NCBI GenBank assembly: GCA_038380435.1
Contig: JAWZYU010000034.1
Span: forward strand, 4,136,704 to 4,200,703
DNA from: Ryuthela nishihirai
Taxonomy: Eukaryota > Arthropoda > Arachnida > Araneae > Heptathelidae
Length of the DNA stretch: 64,000 bases
Direction: 5' to 3'
Made by a program: the position numbers and the translations under genes. Shown here piece by piece: positions 20,677-31,796 of the stretch. The notes beneath the pieces are model-generated. The model did no database searches. It was not told the DNA's origin and saw only the letters and a program-made list of their open reading frames with translations. The first letter of the stretch is position 1. Every line of letters starts with the position of its first letter.

Positions 20677-21611
20677 TACATATGGCGAATTGCCAGCACT
20701 CACGTACCGTCGGTGTTTCCATTATTTTAAAAAAATACTGTAAGTCTCCCCCTATTTCTGAAGCCTAAAGGCACACTCTTCATAACCCTATTCGCTAATG
20801 TATAATTATCCATACAGGCAACATGGCCAAACCAGTGGAATCTCTCTCTGCACAATATGCTGCTTAAAGGAGGTTGCAGACTCCTTTGCCTAACCTCATC
20901 ATTAGTTACAAAGTTGAACCACCTAATGCCCAAGATACTGCGTAAGCATCTAGTTTCCTGTTATCTTGTTTACAAAGTGTCCAAGTTTCACTATCATAAC
21001 TAACCCTAGAAAGAACCAAACTGTTATACAGTCTAATTTTAGTCTTTAGGTGTATACGTCTATTTCTCCACACTCTCCATAGATTTTTAAAAGTCCCGGC
21101 AGCAATCCTATTCGTCTGTTAATCTCATGCCGCACATCACCAGTATCTGTTACATAGCTCCCAAGGTAATTAAACTGTGACACCTGCTCAAGACTGCAAC
21201 CATTCAGATTAACAGAATCAGCCTGCCTGACCAATTTCCATAACTTTAGTTTTCTCTCTGTTTATAATCAAACCTACTCTACTACTAGTCTCATCAACAG
21301 CTCGAATGAAAGAGTTCATCTCATCAACATCATTTGCCAAAAGGGCTGAATCATCAGAAAAATCTATATCAGACCATTAATTATCTCCAGACCATTAGAA
21401 GCCGAAATTTTTCCCTTGAAGTGAATTTCGCATAACATAATCAATAACCAAAGAGAAAAGGAGACAAAATGCACCCTTGTCGAACACCAGAAGTAATGCT
21501 AAACCAATTGCTACAAGCCTTACCAACTCTCACACACGACTCAGTGTTATTATAGAGAGCTTTCATTATGTTAACTAACTTGTCTGGTATACCATATGAT
21601 TTCACAATCAA

Positions 21612-22199
21612 TCACAAATTATGACGATCAACAGAGTCGAAAGCCTTTTTGAAATCAACAAAGCTAGCAACCAAAGGTTTCTGAAACTCTAAACATTTCT
21701 CAAGAATCCGCCTAAGTGAAAACATCTGATCCACACATCCCCTACCACTTCTAAATCCACATTGCTCATCACGCAATTGACTGTCAACCAGATTCTTAAT
21801 TCTATTAAGCACAATCATGGAAAGAACTTTACCTGGAACAGAGAGTAGGCTGATACCCCTATAGTTATCACAGGAACTGCAATCACCTTTTTTGAAAATA
21901 GGGATAACAATAGCTCTGGTAAAATCATTAGGAACCATGCCTTTATCATAAAAGATATTCAGAATTTCAGTCATCCAAGTGGTAACCGAAACATTTCCAG
22001 CTCTAAGCATTTCTGTAGTAATTTCATCTACCCCTGGAGATTTATGAAGTTTAAGTTTAGAAATAGTCAAAATAACTTCAGATTGTGTTATAGGGCCAAC
22101 ATTAAAGCCACCAATGCATCTATCATCATTGCAAACAATGGGAATAGAACTAACCGCATTGTTTAGAATATCACTGAAATGCTCAGCCCACCTAGCCAT
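21612..22199 (-). pseudogene. Reverse transcriptase domain of LINE copy A
   Basis: A 195-residue open stretch with non-LTR RT motifs: KLHKSPGVDEITTEML, RAIVIPIFKKGD, NYRGISLLSVPGKVLS, EQCGFRSGRGCVDQMF, and FVDFKKAFDSVDRHNL (first catalytic aspartate block). The block with the YADD box, present in copy C, falls in the frameshifted part downstream. The linker upstream (22319-22720) is open for 133 codons and connects to the endonuclease SDHYLV motif. Nonfunctional fragment. Confidence 0.88.
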
Positions 22200-22850
22200 G
22201 ACAGAATCCTCACATTCTATAACCTTACCCTTGTTTATCCTTCAATCCTTTTATACCTGTCCGTTTTCTACCACACAAAACATTAACTATATGGTACAGC
22301 TCTCTGCTGTTGTGCTGTCTAACTGCTTCCTCGGCTAAGCCAAAGATTCTTATCAGCAGCTAACTGATCTTTTACACGTTTATTAAGTTCTCTGTAATGC
22401 TTTCTATTAGGACTAGTAGGGTATTGATTAAGGACATTCCTGCACTTCTTTCTTTCCGAAATAAGCTCAAGTGCCTTATCACTCAGATAATTCTGTCTCT
22501 TCTGCTCCTTTTTTCCTAAAAGAGTACTGTTAGTGTCCAAAAAAGCCTGTTTAAAATGATCCCATTCTTCCTCAACTTCAGTATTAAGCAAACCATGACT
22601 GTCATAATGACTAAGTAACCTATCATGGTAAGCTTTAGCTATTACTGGGTCTTTCAGAGCTTCAGTATTAAAGGTGAGTTTTTTAACCTTAACACAACAC
22701 TTTTTAAGTTTAAGTTGCAAGAGACTTTTAACAAGGTAATGGTCAGATCTATTTTAACTAATTACCCTATGAATGGAGTTCTATTTTTAACCGAAAAGGT
22801 CATAACCTTATTCTTAATCAATCAGTTTTTTTTTAATCTATCCTGATGTC

Positions 22851-23337
22851 CAAAATTAATGGTACGACTTCACGTTATCTAAATGTAAAACAACATTCAA
22901 AGCTACGCATTTTATAAAATAAGTTTCTCGTGGAAAATTTCAACAGATGATAAATTATAGATCAGAATGAAGTGAATTTTTAAAACTCTCGATTTTTAAA
23001 AATATTATTTCGCCGAACACTACAAAAAAGAATTGCAACTTAAATTTTCATAAAAGTTTTCATTCGAATAAAAAGGTTTAACATAACAGTTGTTGTTTGT
23101 GTTTTGGTTAACTTTGTACAAAAAATACTCAAACATTTCGTCACAATAATGGGCTATAGAGTGCTTTAATGTAAGCAAAGAATTCGCCTGCAGCATTGCA
23201 CAAAAAAAATGAGTAAATCATCCATCGAATCACCTTCGAAGTTTAAATACTTTACATGTTATTATTCAAACTTTATAATTCATCAAAGAAGAGGATTTTT
23301 TTTTTTGGAGTGGCACGTAATTTCTTCCGAAACACTT
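22851..23337. other. Unassigned AT-rich stretch
   Basis: No gene or recognised repeat between the LINE's truncated 5' end and the SINE2 fragment. Confidence 0.45.
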
Positions 23338-23455
23338 TTGTTGAGGTCCTGCCATCCTCTCAGATCTCCTACTGTGGCATATAAACTGACAGGCTCCTGT
23401 CAGATCTCTGTGGCAAGCAGCTGCTTGAGGGGGTATTTATTTATTTTATTATTAT
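23338..23455 (+). mobile_element. SINE2 body, head missing
   Basis: From gaggtcctgccatcctctca to gcttgagggggtatttattt, the non-tRNA part and tail of SINE2, in plus orientation. The tRNA-like head is absent, consistent with 5' truncation. Confidence 0.85.
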
Positions 23456-23617
23456 CTGTAAAGTTAAGGAGAGGAAGTGTTGACTGTCGTAAGAGTTGAA
23501 CTCGAAACAGCGCGTGTTTTCTTTTATAAGATTTTGCGGCGGAGTAAAACTGAAAATAAAAATCTGATCGTGATTTTTTACAAAATTCGTTCAAGATCTA
23601 CAGAGTTATGATAGGTA

Positions 23618-24379
23618 CAGTCGCTCAAAAAAGTATCCGAACACTACGGTTGATTACAGAATTCAGAAAAAATATCTGGCAACGATTATTTTTAGAAATA
23701 AGCGATCTGGCAGGCTTCGTGTCACGTGATTACAGAATTCAGGAATATAATATATAATTCAGGAAAAATATCAGAATTCAGGAAAAATATATATTCAGGA
23801 AAAGATATTTTTCCTGAATTCTGTAATCACGTGACACTAACTTAATTCTAAACTTAAATTCTAAATTGTTAATTAATTCTAAACTTAAATTTCAACGGTA
23901 ACTTATTAATTAATTCTAAACTTAAATTTCAACGGTAACTGGAGCGTGTACAGCAACTGTACACGCTCCAGTTACCGTTCACAACAAACTGGAGCGTGTG
24001 CAGTAACTGCACACGCTCTAGTTTGCTGTGAACGGTAACTGCACACGCTCAATGTTTCTGTGAGTGAGCCCACACGATCTAGTATCAAAATAATATGACC
24101 ACCTACAGTCGCTCAAAAAAGTATCCGAACACTACGGTTGATTACAAAATTCAGAACAAATATCTGGCAACGATTGTTTTAGAAATTAGTGATCTGGCAA
24201 CCTTCGTGTCACGTGATTACAGAATTCAGGAAAAATATCTGGAGCGTGTACAGCAACTGTACGCCTTCGTGTCACGTGACACGAAGGTTGCTAAAATTTT
24301 TCTAAAGAAAATCGTTGCCAGATAGTTTTTCTGAATTCTGTAATCAACCGTAGTGTTCGGATACTTTTTTGAGCGACTG
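23618..24379. mobile_element. M1 MITE, longest composite
   Basis: TA then cagtcgctc at 23618; ends gagcgactg at 24379, followed by ca rather than ta. The interior has short duplications of attcaggaaaaatat (23750-23820), a duplicated ttaattctaaacttaaat segment (23855-23930), the two hairpins, and an internal M1 start at 24107. The extra duplications are not seen in other copies. Confidence 0.85.
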
Positions 24380-24557
24380 CATATATAACATAAACATTTA
24401 TATATCTATTTACACCGAAGAGCCAAAATATTATGACCAGAGCGTCTTTATGCAAATCGAAGCGACTGCAGGTAAACGACGGCGCTTGTAAAATTCATGA
24501 AAAATGAATAACACCTGATGCTGAGCTCTGTTAATCAGTGTTATTCTTTTTCTTCAA

Positions 24558-24679
24558 ATGGGAAAGGCAGCGGACTTGAGTGAGTTTGACAAAGGCCAAA
24601 TTGTAATGGCCAGACGATTGGATCAGAGCATTTCCGAGAAGGCAAGGATTGTGGGATGCTCACGGTCAGCCGTGGTTAG
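24558..24679 (+). pseudogene. Tc1-type transposase N-terminus
   Basis: ATG at 24558 opens [20 protein letters not shown] and continues with [17 protein letters not shown], the first helix-turn-helix of Tc1-type transposases, which binds the terminal repeats. After about 40 residues the frame runs into M1 at 24682 and ends as a fusion. No catalytic residues remain. Confidence 0.85.
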
Positions 24680-24681
24680 TA

Positions 24682-24795
24682 CAGTCGCTCAAAAACGTAT
24701 ACGAACACTATGGTGGATTACAGAATTCAGAAAAAATATCTGTCAACGTTTTTTTTTTAGAAATTAGTGATCTGGCAACCTTCGTGTCACGTGAC
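24682..24795. mobile_element. Half M1 MITE inside Tc1-B transposase
   Basis: Left half only, cagtcgctcaaaaacgtata to the centre gtcacgtgac, after the TA of gttagTA. The other half is missing, so deletion or incomplete repair followed insertion. Confidence 0.85.
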
Positions 24796-24930
24796 CCCAA
24801 GGCCGCTCTGAGTGCCCATACTAACCTCGGTTCACCATTGAAAGCGCCTACAATAGGCAAGCCAGCATCAAAATTGGACCTTGAAAGATTGGAAGAAGGT
24901 CGTCTGTGTTAAAGGATTCTCGTTTCCTGT

Positions 24931-25242
24931 TGGACCATGTGGAAAGTTTATTAATGTAAATGTTATCAAAGGGGATCACCATGGTAACGACGTTGGTCAG
25001 TAATAGGCTTCCTCTGACGTCATTTTTTGCGTGACTCCAAATGTCCTTGCAAAGTTTGCATTCACAAATAAAATCGAATAATTTTGAGTCATGCTGCACA
25101 ATGTTAATTATTCGTATGACAAAATGAGCTCCAGAAAACATAGAAAGAACCTAATTTGAATCTTTCCACGTTTATCTCTTCACACTCTGCATTGATTCCG
25201 TCTGTTATGGCAAAAACCACATTCTTTTGGCTACTATGTGAG
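24931..25242. other. Unassigned stretch
   Basis: No supported gene; a 97-codon minus-strand open frame overlaps it (24848-25141) but has no recognisable motif. Confidence 0.4.
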
Positions 25243-25461
25243 CAGTCGCCCAAAAAAAAAGTATCCGAACACTATGGTTGATTACAGAATTCAAAAAAAA
25301 TATCTGGCAAAGATTTTTTTTTTTTTTTTTTTAGAATTTTTTTTAGCAACCTTCGTGTCACGAAGGTTACCAGATCACTAATTTCTAAAACAACTCGTTG
25401 CCAGATATTTGTTCTCAATTCTGTAATCAACCGTAGTGTTCCGATCTTTTTTGAGCGACTG
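25243..25461. mobile_element. M1 MITE, short form, diverged
   Basis: Starts cagtcgcccaaaaaaaaagt and ends gagcgactg then TA. The interior has a long T run and a shortened centre (cgtgtcacgaagg), so the palindrome is imperfect. The left TA is lost. Confidence 0.85.
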
Positions 25462-25484
25462 TACTTGCCGAAGGACTAATAGAT

Positions 25485-25867
25485 TTGGGTTGTTTTAGCT
25501 CTGAGCGGCACTTTTTTGCACACCATGGGCTAAATGGCCAGGTCACATGGACCCCGAAGGCTCAGAGAAGGTTGGGGGAAGGGACCCACTGGAACAGCTG
25601 TTGGGAGACAGATGGTAGCCTCCCGTCAAGGCCATCCAGCGTGTTCTTTAACGTGCACAGGGTAGGGCTCTCCCGCACACGGGGCCACGGCTTAACATCC
25701 CATCCGACGGACGGCGGCCTTTCCAAGCACATCGCTGTCTCCTACTGACCGTGGGCAGGGCGGGGAATTTTGCGGAGATAAATCTCAACGCTGACCCAGC
25801 TGGGACTCGAACCTGGGAACTACAGATTACGAGCCTGGCGCGCTACCGACTGAGTCACCCCCGCCCC
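25485..25867 (-). mobile_element. SINE1 copy, full length
   Basis: Minus-strand full SINE1, tail at 25485 (ttgggttgttttagctctg) and head ending cacccccgcccc. It is followed head-to-tail by a second full copy. The 97% of the unit that can be compared by eye looks very similar between the two, so a tandem duplication or a nearby second insertion are both possible. Confidence 0.88.
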
Positions 25868-25869
25868 AA

Positions 25870-26262
25870 GTTGGGTTGGGTTTTTTACCTCTGAGCGGCA
25901 CTTTTTTGCACACCATAGGCTAAATGACCAGGTCACATGGACCCCGAAGGCTCAGAGAAGGTTGGGGGAGGGGACCCACTGGAACAGCTGTTGGGAGACA
26001 GATGGTAGCCTCCCGTCAAGGCCATCCAGCATGTTCTTTAACGTGCACAGGGTATGGCTCTCCCGCACACGGGGCCACGGCTTAACGTCCCATCCGACGG
26101 ACGGCGGCCTTTCCAAGCCCATCGGTGTCCCCTACTGACCGTGGGCAGGGCGGGGAATTTTACGGAGATAAATCTCAACGCTGACCCAGCTGGGACTCGA
26201 ACCTGGGAACTACAGATTACGAGCCTGACGCGCTACCGACTGAGCCACCCCCGCCCCACCCG
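25870..26262 (-). mobile_element. SINE1 copy, full length
   Basis: Second complete minus-strand copy, tail ttgggttgggttttttacc, head ending gagccacccccgcccca. It abuts the previous copy directly. Both lie between loosely similar flanks (actaatagat, actagtagagat). Confidence 0.88.
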
Positions 26263-26269
26263 CCCCAAG

Positions 26270-27014
26270 AACTAGTAGAGATTTCTTTTTAATATACAAT
26301 ACATTTCAGCAGTTTCGGAAAAAAATATTTTTCCATTTTCATAAATAAATATTTTGTCTTCTCAAGAACAAATATCTCTCAAATCGATATTCATTTCGAG
26401 AACTGCATTTATATTTTCAAGTTACATTTACTTGCGTTGTAAGTTTACCTTTAAAAATAGTTTTTTCCTGAGGAAAAAAAAAAACCACCGAAAGCTTTAC
26501 TTTTCAAAAATGTTTCGTAAAATGTTATATTTAACTTCGGTTTGAACATTTTTGTTGCACGTCATCGCTTGCAGATTTTGTGGAAAAAAAAACAGTTTGT
26601 CAGTTTTGTAAGGAAACTGCAGACGTGTAAACAAACATTTCTGTTTCATTATTTAGGAATATTTACATTCGAATTTGCTTTTCCCCTTTTTATCAAAAAT
26701 AAAGAAAAGTAGCTGCGTTGTAACTGAACAGTCTTGTTCCTTTTATTCTACAACTTGAATAGGAAATTCGTCTCTTCGTGAATAACACCTTTTCCGTCGA
26801 AAACAGATTTCGGAGCATTCATTCTAACTGCTGTTTTACGTCACAGATTTTTTTTTAACAACGCTTCTACCTTAAAAATTGAAACAATGGAAAAGAGATT
26901 TCAAACTCTCGAAAAATCACGCGGTTCACGTCATTTGTTTCGAAGTAACTTTTAAAGATGTAAAGGTTAGAAAATTTGTCTGTACTTTTATCTGGTTGTA
27001 TTGTGTTGTTTTTG
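26270..27014. other. Unassigned AT-rich stretch
   Basis: About 740 bp without recognised repeats; several short open frames, none with a motif. Candidate unique sequence for anchoring this locus. Confidence 0.45.
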
Positions 27015-27024
27015 CTGTGAAAGA

Positions 27025-27912
27025 GGAGGCGGAGGTGGCTCAGTCGGTAGCGCGCCGTACAGGCTCGTAATCTGTAGTTCTCAGGTTCGAGTCCCAGCTG
27101 GATCAGCGTTGAGATTTATCTCCTCAAAACTCCTCGCGCTGTCCACGGTCAGTAAGGGACACAGATGGGCTTGGAAAGCAGCCGTCCGTCGTATGGGACG
27201 TTAAGCCGTGGTCCGTGTGCGAGAGACTCATACCCTCTATATGTTAAAGAAGGTGCTGGATGTCCTTGACGGGAGTCTACCATCTATCTACAACAGCTGT
27301 TCCAGTGGGTCCCCTCCCCCAACCTTCTCTGAGACTTTGGGGTCCTTGTGACCTGCCCATTTAGCCCATGGTGTGCAAAAAATGTGCCGCTCAGAGGTAA
27401 AAGAACCCAACATTAAGGAACACACTGGATGGACTTGACGGAGGCTACCATCTGTCTCCCAACAGCTGTTCCAATAGGTCCCCTCCCTCAACCTTCTCCG
27501 AGCCTTCGGGGTCCATGTGACCTGGCCAATTAGCCCATGGTGTGCAAAAAATGTGCCGCTCAGAGGTAAAACAACCCAACATTAAGGAACACACTGGACG
27601 GCCTTGACGGGAGGCTACCATCTGTCTCCCAACAGCTGTTCCAGTGGGTCCCCTCTCCCAACCTTCTCTGAGACTTCGGGATCCTTATGACCTGGCCCAT
27701 GGTGTGCAAAAAATGTGCCGTTCAGAGGTAAAAGAACCCAACATTAAGGAACACACTGGATGGCCTTGACGGGAAGCTACCATCTGTCTCCCAACAGCTG
27801 TTCCAATGGGTCCCCTCCCTCAACCTTCTCTGAGCCTTCGGGGTCCATGTGACTTGGCCATTTAGCCCATGGTGCGCAAAAAAGTGCCGCTCAGAGGTAA
27901 AACAACCCAACC
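27025..27912 (+). mobile_element. SINE1 with four tail bodies
   Basis: Head and core followed by tail bodies starting at about 27244, 27411, 27580 and 27742 (the third is 162 bp because part of the ccatttagcc segment is missing). Here the junction reads cccaacattaagg, a local variant of the usual cccaacgttaaag shared by all three joins, so the array was homogenised after that change. Flanks ctgtgaaaga (27015-27024) and ctgtgaatga (27913-27922) suggest a 10-bp target-site duplication with one difference. Confidence 0.9.
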
Positions 27913-28012
27913 CTGTGAATGACACTTATTCCAGAGGATCAAATGTCCCGATTACAGGGATCCCAAGGGCTGAAATAAGAATAAGAAAGGTTAGGCTGTC
28001 AGGAGACATATA

Positions 28013-28583
28013 CAGGGTGTCTCAAAAATATAGGTACAAACTTTTAGGGGAGGTAGATAACATCTAAAGGAATGAGAATTGCATAGGAACCCATAACAGG
28101 AAACGTCATGGGAAAGTGTTAGCAGAGGTACAAGATCTGAAAGGACACAAGACAGTGACTATTGGGAAAACATTTATCGGACATAATTATTACAAATGGC
28201 GGGAGTACGCCTTGATCGTGGCCTGCCCTCACTTCTGCTACCTCTTAATGACCCATAATCGCACAAATTTTGATGCGCACGCGCAAACAAACGGTGGCCC
28301 GGTACTTGTCTGTGCGGGAAGCGTTCTTGATACATTCGTTGAGCAGCTCGTCCGTTGCCCTCAGCTATTCCATACACGAAGTGTATGTCTGCCAGCTCCC
28401 TGTTCGAATACCTTTGCATGCTCTTCGTCAACCGACTACCGCTCAAATGAGGTAATCCGAAATTTCTCCTCTAGCGCACTGATGAACAGCGCCGCCTGTT
28501 GACTTACGGTGACGTTTCTGGTTATGGGTTCCTATGCAATTCTCATTCCTTTAGATGTTATCTACCTCCCCTAAAAATTTGTA
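28013..28583 (-). mobile_element. DUF4817-type DNA transposon, deletion derivative
   Basis: Left end cagggtgtctcaaaaatata after TA. The next ~75 bp (aggggaggtagataacatct, gaattgcataggaaccc) recur inverted at 28505-28580, giving long terminal inverted repeats. The right arm stops at tttg-TA where M1 has inserted, so the outermost ~20 bp on the right are missing. The interior keeps only a short gene fragment. Confidence 0.88.
28174..28446 (-). pseudogene. DUF4817 (helix-turn-helix) domain fragment
   Basis: About 90 codons; the recognisable part is YSNRELADIHFVYGIAEGNG, RAAQRMYQERFPHRQVPG and RLFARAHQNLCDYGS. This matches the DUF4817 domain found in many arthropod transposon-related proteins, usually ahead of a DDE-type nuclease domain. 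The catalytic part is absent; the frame passes straight into the terminal repeat region. Confidence 0.85.
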
Positions 28584-29094
28584 CAGTCGCTCAAATAAGT
28601 ATCCGAAAACACTACGGTTGATTACAGAATTCAGAAAAAATATCTGGCAACGATTTTTTTAGAATTTTTTTAGCAACCTTCGTGTCACTTGACACGAAGG
28701 TTGATAAAAAAAATTTCTAAAACAATCGTTGCCAGATATTTTTTCTGAATTCTGTAATCAACCGTAGTGTTCGGATACTTTTTTGAGCGACTGTAGGTAG
28801 ACATATTATTTTGATACTAGATCGTGTGGGCTCACTCACGGAAATATTGAGCGTGTGCAGTTACCGTTCACAGCAAACTGGAGCGTGTGCAGTAACTGCA
28901 CACGCTCCAGTTTGCTGTGAACGGTAACTGGAGCGTGTACAGTTGCTGTACACGCTCCAGATATTTTTCCTGAATTCTGTAATCACGTGACACGAAGGTT
29001 GCCAGATCACTAATTTCTAAAAAAAAACGTTGCCAGATATTTTTTTTTAATTCTGTAATCAACCGTAGCGTTCGGATACTTTTTTGAGCGACTG
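28584..29094. mobile_element. M1 MITE, long composite form (best example)
   Basis: TA on both sides (28582-28583, 29095-29096). Contains a complete short M1 (28584-28791), then tcatattattttgatactag, then a perfect stem of 33 bp with a 3-nt loop (28860-28892 with 28896-28928), a 15-bp stem (28928-28942 with 28946-28960), and a final M1 half. It shows the three building blocks of the long form most clearly. Confidence 0.92.
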
Positions 29095-30095
29095 TACATG
29101 TTTGTGCTGAAATCTGAAATCTTTAAACTTGTCCATATCATTTTCGATTTTCTCATAAAACTTCTTATTTGAAATGGAGACATTAATTATCCATGCCCTG
29201 AAATCCTTTGAATCTCTTAAAATAGCATCTTGCGAAACCTTTTCAACAAACTGTCAAGAAATCGTTACAGAATTACAGACAGATCTCTCTACAGATCTTT
29301 AAACATCAACAAAAAATACAGTTTACAGACATATTACATCGAGTGGCATTCGTAACATCGTCATATTTCATCGAACGTCCTCCTCTTTGAGTTTTAAAGA
29401 TAGAATATTTTGTTCACGAATTTTCCATCTTTTGAAAGATACGAACTAATTCAAAACTCCTCAAGAATTACGATTGACGTCATCAGCAGACACAGATGCC
29501 CAACTGAGCATGCTCAGAAGAAGTATTAAATTCAAATCCTCTTAAAGCAAAAGGGAACATCCTCCAGGTATGGAAACAGAATTTAGTGGAAATCATTTCC
29601 TTAACAAGAGCAAATTCTTGCCCTCTGGATGGCAAACCCGGTTCGGTGAGGGCCTCTTCTGTCTCTGATGCTCGTGCAGAGGTCTCGCGTTTTGGGAATT
29701 CGACTCCAGACTTTGAAAAGACTCTCGGAATCGATCATTTCGTCTGGTGGAGCTCGAGGATCAATGCATCCCCGCTTTCAAATTAAAAGATCTATTCGTC
29801 GTTACTTGTTTGGAAACTCTGAAGAGGGGATTTTCATTTCGGTAATGCTCGCTGGTTGCTCTGGGATGTGCGGATGAGTGTTCCGAAGGAAGGTAAATCG
29901 TGAAGACGTAAGAGGAATTATTTCCGATGAAATTAAAACGCAAAACAGTCGATACTCAGATAATTAGAATAGGATGAAAGCAAAGATTTAATCTCTTAGG
30001 AGAAGCATTTAAATGAAGATATAATGATATTACTTTCAAACAGAAATACTCTACGTATTAAATATTTGTCCACTGATCCGCTAGCAAAATTTTGT
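29095..30095. other. Unassigned unique-looking stretch, 1 kb
   Basis: No repeat recognised. Open frames near 29586-29877 have no motif I know. One of the better candidates for single-copy sequence. Confidence 0.4.
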
Positions 30096-30417
30096 TTCGC
30101 CACACAATGCGCTAAAGCCAGGTCACGTGATCCCCAAGATCTCAGATGAGGTTAGGTGAAAGGGGACCCACTGGACGGCTTTTAGGAGATAGAACCCTCA
30201 CGTCATGACCATCCAGCGCGTTCTTTAACGTGCAGATGATATGGCTCTCCTGCACACGTGGCGAAGGCTCAATGCCTTTTCAAGACCATCGGCGTTCACT
30301 ATTGACTGTGGGCAGGGCACGAAGTTTTTGCGCAGATAAATCTCAACGCTGACCCAGCTGAGACTCGAACCTGGGAACTACAGATTACGAGTTTGGTATG
30401 CTACTGACTGGAGCCCT
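30096..30417 (-). mobile_element. SINE1 copy, old and diverged
   Basis: Minus-strand copy recognised by gcgttctttaacgtgcag, ctgtgggcagggc, ctcaacgctgacccagctga and cgaacctgggaactacagat. Many differences and small deletions mark it as an old insertion. Confidence 0.75.
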
Positions 30418-30513
30418 TCCTTTCACGTATGTAAATAATTCAGCGAAAGGCATTGGAAGGAATTATGGAATAAATATTTCTTATTTTTTTCTCTTGTATT
30501 GTCTGTGACTATG

Positions 30514-30860
30514 AGGGCGGGGGTGGCTCAGTCGGTAGCGCGCCAGGCTCGTAATTTGTAGTTCCCAGGTTCGAGTCCCAGCTGGGTCAGCGTTGAGATT
30601 TATCTCCGCAAAATTCCCCGCCCTGCCCACGGTCAGTAGGGGACACCGATGGGTTAGGAAAGGCCGCCGTCCGTCGGATGGGACGTTAAGCCGTGGCCCC
30701 GTGTGCGGGAGAGCCATACCATGTGCACGTTAAAGAACACGCTGGATGGCCTTGACGGGAGGCTACCATCTGTCTCCCAACAGCTGTTCCATGTGACCTG
30801 GCCATTTAGCCCATGGTGTGAAAACAAGTGCCGCTCAGAGGTAAAACAACCAAACCCAAC
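30514..30860 (+). mobile_element. SINE1 with internal deletion
   Basis: Full head and core; in the tail body acagctgttcc is joined directly to atgtgacctgg, losing about 45 bp. Target-site duplication tctgtgactatg (30502-30513) and tctgtgattatg (30861-30872), one difference. Confidence 0.92.
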
Positions 30861-30872
30861 TCTGTGATTATG

Positions 30873-31333
30873 CATTTGTTAGAATTATTTTTCTGTTAAG
30901 CACTTCTCTCCCTAGTTACGTACCCAAGGTGGGAGTAGATGGGTTGGTTTACACCTCATCCTTTTCACGATTGAATAAAGCGTATTTTCTGAGGTCAGTA
31001 GCCAAGCGCGATAAACCACTAGAACCTCCATTAGATAAGAAAAAGGCGATTTTTATGTCTGAGGTGGTGTGCTGGTCATCATCGGCCTTCCTCTTCATGC
31101 GTCTGACTGGAGACTCCTTAAGTGCTGATAAGAGGAACCCTTGGATATATCAATCCCCATTAGATTAAAACCCCTGGACGAGATAGAAGGAATTGCTAAG
31201 GTTGCGCATATTTTTATGAGGCTAGAATACTTGCCTCTCCGTCAAATCCGTAAACAGTTGTTATTTCCTTCAAGTTTTACGAGAAAGATAACAATGCTAA
31301 GAAAATATTTTTAGCAAAAATACAAAATAGGTA
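30873..31333. other. Unassigned stretch
   Basis: No gene supported. It contains ggtcagtagccaagcgcg near 30991, a scrap matching SINE2 in antisense. Confidence 0.4.
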
Positions 31334-31726
31334 CAGTCGCTCAAAAAAGTATCCGAACCCTACGGTTGATTACAGAATTCAGAAAAACCGTTCACAGCAA
31401 ACTGGAGCGTGTGCAGTTACTGCACACGCTCCAGTTTGCTGTGAACGGTAACTGCACACGATCAATATTTCCGTGAGTGAGCCCACACGATCTAGTATCA
31501 AAATAATATGACCACCTACAGTCGCTCAAAAAAGTATCCAAACACCATGGTTAATTACAGAATTCAGAAAAAATATCTGGCAATGATTTTTTTTAGAATT
31601 TTTTTAGCAACCTTCGTGTCACGTGACAAAAAGGTTGCTAAAAAATTTCTAAAAAAAATCGTTGCCAGATATTTTTTCTGATTTCTGTAATCAACCGTAG
31701 TGTTCGGATACTTTTTTGAGCGACTG
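31334..31726. mobile_element. M1 MITE, composite form
   Basis: TA-flanked. The first M1 arm is cut short and joined directly to the 33-bp hairpin (accgttcacagcaaactgg), then aaaataatatgaccacc and a second M1 start at 31519, ending gagcgactg. Deletion of the first centre distinguishes it from the 28584 copy. Confidence 0.88.
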
Positions 31727-31796
31727 TATGATTTGCTAAGTCAACAAATATTTCTGAGTATTGAGATATAATCTTTTGTTTAAAAATAAATGTTAT

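Larger units (their letters stand above)
19118..20740 (-). mobile_element. Tc1-like DNA transposon, dead, nested in LINE
   Basis: TA at 19116-19117 and 20741-20742. Ends read caggggtttatcaaaataat on the left and, reversed, cagtatttttttaaaataat on the right, both continuing ggaaacac. On the minus strand, decayed transposase motifs appear in family order: SDESYYTLF near 20225, VWRKPAEAYHPYC near 20175, TVKHGGGSLML within the 51-bp repeats, and GHLNIIELLLEYLER near 19355 (the DLNPIE region with the last acidic residue). It carries M1 at 20463-20676. The DDE triad is not assembled in one frame. Confidence 0.92.
18957..22850 (-). mobile_element. LINE (APE/RT non-LTR retrotransposon), copy A
   Basis: Minus-strand, 5'-truncated LINE split by a Tc1-like element at 19118-20740. 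Rejoining 20743 to 19115 restores similarity with copy C (49201-50416), for example catct-TA-agtctccccc versus catcc-TA-ggtctccccc. From the 5' side it shows the last endonuclease motif SDHYLV (near 22755), a basic linker, the RT domain, and a C-terminal region with ILCRERFHWFGHV. The 3' end is a cat/atg microsatellite tail. The RT type resembles RTE/I-group elements; clade not established. Many stops and shifts make it inactive. Confidence 0.9.
24413..24930 (+). mobile_element. Tc1-like element (Tc1-B) with transposase start
   Basis: Starts caccgaagagccaaaatatt after TA. After a leader of about 145 bp comes a transposase N-terminus. It is interrupted at 24682 by half an M1, after which ASKLDLERLEEG and, in another frame, WTLKDWKKVV occur before similarity is lost. 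The right terminal repeat was not found. Confidence 0.8.
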
